The notes under the pieces were generated by a model. That model saw only the letters and a list, made by a program, of their open reading frames with translations. It searched no databases and was not told the origin of the DNA. From assembly GCA_947630465.1 (NCBI GenBank), contig CANRHT010000122.1, positions 1-5,651 of the forward strand: a stretch of 5,651 bases of DNA, given 5' to 3'. Source of the DNA: an uncultured Pseudomonadaceae bacterium. Its GTDB lineage: Bacteria; Pseudomonadota; Gammaproteobacteria; Pseudomonadales; Pseudomonadaceae. Positions 1 to 5,651 of this stretch are shown one piece after another. Both the position numbers and the translations under genes were made by a program. Numbering within the stretch: the first letter of the stretch is position 1; every line of letters starts with the position of its first letter.

Positions 1-391
1 CTTGCAGCAAGTCATTGGGGAACTCAATGTCGGCTTTATCGATTTCATCAATCAGCAAAATCACTCGCTCATCGGACTCAAAGGCTTCCCATAGCTTGCC
101 CTTGTTGATGTAATTGCGCACGTCTTGCACTTTTTCTGAGTTAAGTTGTGAATCACGCAGACGGCTAACCGCATCGTATTCATACAAGCCTTGGTGAGCT
201 TTAGTGGTCGACTTAATATGCCAAGTGATTAAACGAGCGCCAAAAGATTCAGCCAGTTGCTCAGCCAGCATGGTTTTACCTGTGCCGGGTTCACCTTTGA
301 CCAGTAAAGGGCGTTCCAGAGTAATAGCCGCATTGACTGCCAGCTTTAAATCATCAGTGGCGACATAAGATTGAGTACCAGAAAATTTCAT
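1..391 (-). CDS. MoxR-family AAA+ ATPase, N-terminal part (truncated by window edge)
   Basis: Reading the minus strand from the ATG at 391 gives 130 uninterrupted codons up to the window edge, beginning MKFSGTQSYVATDDLKLAVN. A Walker A motif, GEPGTGKT, lies at residues 33-40. A Walker B motif, VILLIDEIDKAD, lies at about 110-121, with Asp115-Glu116 as the Mg-coordinating and catalytic pair. This spacing and the segment between them (TWHIKSTTKAHQGLYEYDAV) are typical of MoxR-type AAA+ ATPases, a cytoplasmic group thought to act as chaperones in the maturation of metal- or cofactor-containing complexes, often beside genes for von Willebrand factor A (CoxE-like) proteins. Any such partner would lie beyond the left edge and cannot be seen. 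The start is supported by a TGAGG Shine-Dalgarno (plus-strand 398-402) six bases upstream and a good promoter further up. The sensor and lid regions are outside the window. The family is certain; the client is unknown, so no symbol is given. Confidence 0.93.
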   Translation of the reverse strand, partial: MKFSGTQSYVATDDLKLAVNAAITLERPLLVKGEPGTGKTMLAEQLAESFGARLITWHIKSTTKAHQGLYEYDAVSRLRDSQLNSEKVQDVRNYINKGKLWEAFESDERVILLIDEIDKADIEFPNDLLQ

Positions 392-397
392 CGCAAA

Positions 398-402
398 CCT
401 CA
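398..402 (-). promoter_or_regulatory. Ribosome binding site of the moxR-like gene
   Basis: On the minus strand TGAGG lies six bases upstream of the ATG at 391-389. It fixes the start of the MoxR-like gene at the methionine that opens the conserved N-terminus. Confidence 0.7.
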
Positions 403-427
403 GTAAAACCTGCGTGTTATTGTTTTA

Positions 428-471
428 GCGCTATATGATAGGGCGTTATATTGAGAGGCTTACTATAGCGC
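428..471. repeat. 8-bp inverted repeat over the moxR promoter/leader
   Basis: GCGCTATA at 428-435 and its exact reverse complement TATAGCGC at 464-471 are separated by 28 bp. The right arm covers most of the predicted moxR -10 box and the left arm falls in the predicted leader. It could bind a dimeric regulator or form a loose RNA stem; chance is also possible at this length in AT/GC-alternating sequence. Confidence 0.4.
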
Positions 472-491
472 GCCTCAGTGATAGATGTGAA
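462..491 (-). promoter_or_regulatory. Predicted sigma70-type promoter of the moxR-like gene
   Basis: On the minus strand a -35 box TTCACA (plus 486-491, five of six consensus bases) is followed after 18 bp by a -10 box TATAGT (plus 462-467, five of six). Transcription would begin near plus position 455 and give a leader of roughly 65 bases before the MoxR-like start. The -10 overlaps the right arm of an 8-bp inverted repeat (428-435 and 464-471), which could be an operator. The call rests on motif match only. Confidence 0.5.
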
Positions 492-671
492 TAAAGAGAC
501 GGTTTGAGTCATTTTACGGGCGAGGTTGTAGCGAGTTAGGCTCAATGCTGTGCATTTAGAGTCCGATAACTGTGCTCAGATCACAGAAGTGCAGCAGCGT
601 TGGTTTTAGCTGTTGTTTTGCACTTGCGCCGTCTTGCCAGTCGTGTACAAGTAGATTGCATATTTAATCGT

Positions 672-675
672 GGGG
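672..675 (+). promoter_or_regulatory. Weak ribosome binding site of aceK
   Basis: GGGG lies eight bases upstream of the ATG at 684. It is a modest Shine-Dalgarno but is correctly spaced, and it favours this ATG over the non-ATG starts that extend the frame to 600. Confidence 0.45.
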
Positions 676-683
676 TATGTCCA

Positions 684-2402
684 ATGGGTGTTAATTGTCC
701 AGCAGTTGCGCTGGCGCGACAGATTTTAGATGCTTTTGATCACTATCGAGAGCAGTTTCGCCAGATTACTAATTTAGGTCGTGAGCGTTTTGAAAAAGCG
801 CAGTGGCAGGATATTCAAGATGCTTCTGCCGCGCGTATTCAGCTGTATAAAGTGCAAGTGGCAGCCACTCGAGCGCAGCTACTCAAAGAGCATGGCGCCG
901 ATGTTCTGCTGAATATTGAATGCTGGCCGCTGATGAAAGAATCGTACATTGGGCAAATCGCTTTGCGCCTCGATGATGAGTTGGCTGAGACTTGGTTTAA
1001 CTCGATTTTTAACAGCCTATTTAGTCATGATTTAATCAGTGATCGCTGCATGTTCGTGCACAGTACGCGACCAGCGATACGCGCCAATGAAGTTCCCATG
1101 CAGGTGCGCGTCTACCGTCCGCACGGTGATTTATCCACGACTTTACGGCAGATCAGCGAGGATTATCGTTTTTCAGTTGACTACATCGACCAAGAAGGTG
1201 ACTTAGTACGCTTAGAAAACCAGTTGCGTGCCAGCTTGCCAGATTGGGTATGTAAAGACCCTGAATTGTGTATTGAGCTGTACAGTTCACGTTTGTACCG
1301 TAACAAAGGCGCTTATTTAGTGGGTCGTGTCTTCACTCAAGATGAACAATGGCCGTTGGTCATGCCGTTGCTGAATCGTGAAGGCTTAGGCATTCGTATG
1401 GATGCAGCGATTATTGATGAGGCAGAAGTGTCGATTATCTTCTCCTTTACCCGCTCGTATTTTATGGTGCGAGTGGCTTACCCATCAGAGTTTATTAACT
1501 TTTTACGGTGTATTTTACCGCGTAAGCACATTGCCGAACTCTACACTTCGATTGGCTTTTACAAGCAAGGTAAGTCTGAGTTTTATCGTGCGCTGATTGA
1601 ACACTTAGAAACCACCGACGATAAATTTATTATGGCGCCGGGTGTGCGCGGCATGGTGATGACGGTCTTTACGCTGCCGGGCTTTAGTACCGTGTTTAAG
1701 CTGATTAAAGACCGCTTTTCACCGTCGAAAAACGTTACCCGAGAAATCGTCATTGATCGTTACCGCATGGTTAAATATGTCGACCGTGTCGGGCGTTTGG
1801 CGGACACTCAAGAGTTTGCCGATTTCCGTTTTCCGCTGGCCAAATTTGATCCAGAGTGCTTAAGCGAATTGCTTGAAGTGGCACCCTCGACGGTTGAAGT
1901 GCAGGGCGACGAGGTGTTGATTCGTCACTGTTGGACTGAGCGACGCATGATTCCGTTGAATATCTATCTGGAAACTGCCAGTGAGCAGCAAGTCTTGGAT
2001 GGTTTAGAAGAGTACGGCTTGGCGATTAAGCAGCTGGCCGCCGCTAATATTTTCCCCGGCGATATGTTGTTGAAAAACTTCGGTGTCACCCGTCACGGGC
2101 GCGTGGTGTTTTATGACTACGATGAAATCAGCTATTTGACTGAAGTGAATTTCCGTAAAATTCCAGAACCGCGTTTTCCAGAAGATGAGATGTCAGCCGA
2201 ACCTTGGTACTCAGTCGGGCCGCATGATGTGTTCCCAGAAGAGTTTCCACGCTTTCTATTTACCGATTTAACACAGCGTAAATTGTTTCGCGAACTGCAC
2301 GGCGACTTGTTTACCGCTGAGTATTGGCAGGGCCTGCAAGAGGCAATTCGGCAGGGCACAGTGATTGATGTGTACCCCTATAAGCGCAAAGAGATAGAAT
2401 AG
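684..2402 (+). CDS. aceK: Isocitrate dehydrogenase kinase/phosphatase
   Basis: AceK phosphorylates and dephosphorylates isocitrate dehydrogenase in the cytoplasm, so carbon is sent either round the TCA cycle or into the glyoxylate shunt. The 572-residue product is close to the family length (578 in E. coli). Key positions all run three residues ahead of E. coli numbering: the ATP loop APGVRGM at 318-324, the ATP-binding lysine Lys339 in VFKLIKD, Asp374 in RLADTQEF (the E. coli Asp371 position), the catalytic segment [11 protein letters not shown] with Asp460, Lys464 and Asn465, and the metal-binding FYDYDE with Asp478 and Glu481. Both activities share this site, so the enzyme looks fully functional. 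I chose the ATG at 684 because homologues begin just before the [16 protein letters not shown] segment; the frame stays open upstream to 600, but the extra 28 residues are unlike the family. aceK stands apart from aceBA here, unlike the enterobacterial aceBAK operon. It ends 111 bases before guaB with no clear U-tract terminator. Confidence 0.98.
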   Translation: MGVNCPAVALARQILDAFDHYREQFRQITNLGRERFEKAQWQDIQDASAARIQLYKVQVAATRAQLLKEHGADVLLNIECWPLMKESYIGQIALRLDDELAETWFNSIFNSLFSHDLISDRCMFVHSTRPAIRANEVPMQVRVYRPHGDLSTTLRQISEDYRFSVDYIDQEGDLVRLENQLRASLPDWVCKDPELCIELYSSRLYRNKGAYLVGRVFTQDEQWPLVMPLLNREGLGIRMDAAIIDEAEVSIIFSFTRSYFMVRVAYPSEFINFLRCILPRKHIAELYTSIGFYKQGKSEFYRALIEHLETTDDKFIMAPGVRGMVMTVFTLPGFSTVFKLIKDRFSPSKNVTREIVIDRYRMVKYVDRVGRLADTQEFADFRFPLAKFDPECLSELLEVAPSTVEVQGDEVLIRHCWTERRMIPLNIYLETASEQQVLDGLEEYGLAIKQLAAANIFPGDMLLKNFGVTRHGRVVFYDYDEISYLTEVNFRKIPEPRFPEDEMSAEPWYSVGPHDVFPEEFPRFLFTDLTQRKLFRELHGDLFTAEYWQGLQEAIRQGTVIDVYPYKRKEIE

Positions 2403-2409
2403 GCGAATC

Positions 2410-3983
<1,574 letters not shown>

Positions 3984-4002
3984 GCTGCACTCGTATTCGT
4001 CT

Positions 4003-4031
4003 GACAAACCGCCGCATTAAGGCGGTTTGTC
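4003..4031 (+). terminator. Strong hairpin between guaB and guaA (terminator or attenuator candidate)
   Basis: GACAAACCGCC (4003-4013) and GGCGGTTTGTC (4021-4031) form a perfect 11-bp stem with a 7-base loop, 20 bases after the guaB stop. Only a poor pyrimidine stretch (CTTTC) follows, not a proper U-run, so termination is probably partial, if it occurs at all. If the stem is shortened to ACCGCC/GGCGGT, the following bases are somewhat U-rich (TTGTCCTTTC). guaA begins 38 bases after the stem with no good promoter visible, so read-through from guaB is likely needed. An mRNA-processing or stability role is an alternative. Confidence 0.55.
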
Positions 4032-4056
4032 CTTTCATACGCTTATAAACTGTTAC

Positions 4057-4061
4057 TGAGG
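4057..4061 (+). promoter_or_regulatory. Ribosome binding site of guaA
   Basis: TGAGG lies eight bases upstream of the ATG at 4070, which opens the normal GuaA N-terminus. A TATAAA at 4044-4049 resembles a -10 box but has no -35 at suitable distance. Confidence 0.7.
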
Positions 4062-4069
4062 CTTATCCC

Positions 4070-5650
4070 ATGACTGCCCAAGATATTCATGCTGATCGTA
4101 TTCTGGTTCTAGATTTCGGCTCTCCATTCACCCAGTTGATTGCTCGTCGCATTCGCGGTATTGGTGTGTTTTGTGAAATTCATCCATTTGATGTCAGTGA
4201 AGATGTGATTCGTGCGTTTAATCCGCGCGGCATCATCTTGTCAGGCGCGCCTGAAGTGGCGCAGTTCAGTGATATGCCGGCAGTGCCGCAGTGGGTGTTT
4301 GATCTGCAGCTGCCTGTTTTAGGTTTAGGCTACGGCATGCACGCCATTGCTCAACACTTCGGTGGTCAAGTGCAGGGCGCCGCGCAGCGACAGTTTACGG
4401 CTGTACGTGTTGATGTTATTGCTGCTAATGCCTTGTTGGATGGTGTGCGTGATGCGGCGACAGTCGCTTCACCCAGTGGCTTAGATGTATTGATCAGCCA
4501 TGGCGAGCAAGTGACTGTGTTGCCTGTTGGTTTCAATGCGATTGCGAGTACTGAAAGCTGTGCGATTGCCGGTATTGCTGATGCAGCACGCAATTACTAT
4601 GGTTTACAGTTTCATCCTGAAGAGACACAAACCACTCAAGGTTTAGCAATTATCAGTCGTTTTGTTTTAGATATTTGCGCCTGTGCCGGTCTGTGGACGC
4701 CTGCTCATATCGTCGAGGATGCGATTGCTAAAGTACGTGCGCAAGTGGGCGATCGTAAAGTGCTGCTGGGTTTGTCTGGTGGTGTGGATTCATCTGTGGT
4801 CGCGGCGCTGTTGCATAAAGCCATTGGCGATCAATTGACTTGCGTGTTTGTTGACCACGGCTTGTTGCGCTTACATGAAGGCGACCAAGTGATGCGTATG
4901 TTTGCTGAGAATATGGGTGTTAAAGTCATCCGTGTTGATGCTGAGCAGCGCTATTTAGATTTGCTTAAAGGTGTCACGGATCCGGAAACCAAACGTAAGA
5001 TTATTGGCCGCACCTTTATCGAAATTTTTGATGAAGAGTCGAGCAAGCTAGAAGGTATTGATTTCCTTGCGCAGGGTACGATTTACCCTGATGTGATTGA
5101 ATCAGCTTCAATTAAAGGCGGCAAAACTGTTGCGGTTAAATCACACCACAACGTGGGTGGCTTGCCAGAAGATATGAAGTTTGAGTTGGTTGAACCGCTG
5201 CGCGAGCTGTTCAAAGACGAAGTGCGCAAGCTGGGTGTTGAGCTGGGACTGCCGCACGATATGGTCTATCGCCATCCGTTCCCAGGACCGGGTTTAGGCG
5301 TGCGTATTTTGGGTGAAGTGACCAAAGAATATGCCGATGTACTGCGTCAAGCGGATCATATCTTTATTGAAGAGTTACGTAAGGCCGGTTGGTACGATAA
5401 GACCAGCCAAGCTTTTGCGGTGTTCTTGCCTGTTAAGTCGGTGGGTGTCGTTAATGACGAGCGCCGTTATGCGTGGGTGGTGTCATTGCGCGCCGTGGAA
5501 ACCATCGACTTTATGACCGCACGTTGGGCGCATCTGCCTTACGAGTTACTGGAAACCGTATCGGGTCGCATCATTACTGAAATCGAAGGTGTGTCACGCG
5601 TGGTTTATGATGTATCAAGCAAACCACCAGCGACGATTGAGTGGGAATAA
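4070..5650 (+). CDS. guaA: GMP synthase with a degenerate glutaminase domain lacking the catalytic cysteine
   Basis: GuaA converts XMP to GMP using ATP and ammonia that is normally released from glutamine by its own N-terminal class I amidotransferase (GATase) domain. The product has 526 residues, normal for the family. Domain order is GATase (about 9-205), ATP-pyrophosphatase with the PP-loop LSGGVDSS (235-242), and the C-terminal dimerisation domain with HPFPGPGLG (402-410) and the conserved KPPATIEWE end. The synthetase half looks fully active: [23 protein letters not shown] and [13 protein letters not shown] are all present. The GATase half is odd. The nucleophile motif, normally GxCYGMQ, reads GLGYGMH, so Cys is Gly87 (codon GGC at 4328-4330). 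The SGGP oxyanion motif reads SGAP (58-61) and GSQY reads GSPF (17-20). His182 and Glu184 of the triad remain in QFHPEE. The protein is predicted to be unable to hydrolyse glutamine and to use free ammonia or ammonia from a partner. The frame is intact with no stop or frameshift, so it is not a simple pseudogene. It is probably co-transcribed with guaB. Confidence 0.97.
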   Translation: MTAQDIHADRILVLDFGSPFTQLIARRIRGIGVFCEIHPFDVSEDVIRAFNPRGIILSGAPEVAQFSDMPAVPQWVFDLQLPVLGLGYGMHAIAQHFGGQVQGAAQRQFTAVRVDVIAANALLDGVRDAATVASPSGLDVLISHGEQVTVLPVGFNAIASTESCAIAGIADAARNYYGLQFHPEETQTTQGLAIISRFVLDICACAGLWTPAHIVEDAIAKVRAQVGDRKVLLGLSGGVDSSVVAALLHKAIGDQLTCVFVDHGLLRLHEGDQVMRMFAENMGVKVIRVDAEQRYLDLLKGVTDPETKRKIIGRTFIEIFDEESSKLEGIDFLAQGTIYPDVIESASIKGGKTVAVKSHHNVGGLPEDMKFELVEPLRELFKDEVRKLGVELGLPHDMVYRHPFPGPGLGVRILGEVTKEYADVLRQADHIFIEELRKAGWYDKTSQAFAVFLPVKSVGVVNDERRYAWVVSLRAVETIDFMTARWAHLPYELLETVSGRIITEIEGVSRVVYDVSSKPPATIEWE

Positions 5651-5651
5651 G

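Larger units (their letters stand above)
392..683. other. Divergent intergenic region between moxR-like gene and aceK
   Basis: About 290 bases separate the two divergent starts. The half nearer moxR holds the promoter and inverted repeat listed separately. The half nearer aceK contains a symmetric CTGTG-N7-CACAG element (570-586) and only weak promoter-like sequence: TTGCCA at 634-639 with an AT-rich stretch around 657-668 that matches the -10 consensus poorly. No small gene or structured RNA is evident. An open frame runs through 600-683 into aceK, but it does not resemble the AceK N-terminus. Confidence 0.6.

Noticed and set aside
600..683. An N-terminal extension of AceK starting with TTG at 600
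   Set aside because: The extra 28 residues do not resemble AceK N-termini, the start has no good ribosome binding site, and the ATG at 684 gives the family length.
4044..4049. A dedicated guaA promoter with TATAAA as -10
   Set aside because: No -35-like hexamer lies 16-18 bp upstream; that position is occupied by the GGCGGT arm of the hairpin.
4070..5650. guaA as a pseudogene or a sequencing artefact
   Set aside because: The frame is complete, the C-terminus and every synthetase motif are intact, and the altered GATase positions are several independent substitutions without a frameshift, which a single read error could not cause.

Overview
The window is a chromosomal housekeeping segment of a gammaproteobacterium, most likely a pseudomonad or close relative. 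The evidence is the protein sequences: a MoxR ATPase fragment, an AceK of 572 residues, a 489-residue GuaB and a 526-residue GuaA that all read like Pseudomonas-lineage family members. The base composition looks moderate rather than GC-rich, which would fit one of the lower-GC pseudomonad branches; this placement is inference. No mobile element, tRNA, rRNA or CRISPR array is visible.

Layout: positions 1-391 hold the N-terminal part of a MoxR-type AAA+ ATPase gene on the minus strand, cut by the window edge. A divergent intergenic region (392-683) follows, with a good sigma70-type promoter facing moxR and no convincing promoter facing aceK. aceK (684-2402, plus) encodes the bifunctional isocitrate dehydrogenase kinase/phosphatase, standing without aceB or aceA beside it. 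A short gap (2403-2513) carries a large inverted repeat and a near-consensus promoter (TTGAGA, 17 bp, TATAAT) for guaB. guaB (2514-3983) encodes IMP dehydrogenase. A second gap (3984-4069) carries an 11-bp perfect hairpin. guaA (4070-5650) encodes GMP synthase and ends one base before the window edge.

guaB and guaA together make GMP from IMP: GuaB oxidises IMP to XMP, and GuaA aminates XMP to GMP. AceK instead controls the branch between the TCA cycle and the glyoxylate shunt by reversibly phosphorylating isocitrate dehydrogenase.

The main discovery is in GuaA. Its synthetase half and C-terminal dimerisation domain are intact and strongly conserved, but the N-terminal class I glutamine amidotransferase domain has glycine (Gly87) where the family has its catalytic cysteine. 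Several other signature motifs of that domain are also altered (SGGP to SGAP, GSQY to GSPF, EFGYA-type to QFTAV), although the His and Glu of the triad remain. The enzyme is predicted to be glutaminase-dead and to depend on free ammonia or on another glutaminase, comparable in principle to ammonia-dependent carbamoyl-phosphate synthetase I, whose GATase domain has also lost its cysteine. Secondary points of interest are the two inverted repeats overlapping the guaB promoter and the hairpin splitting guaB from guaA.
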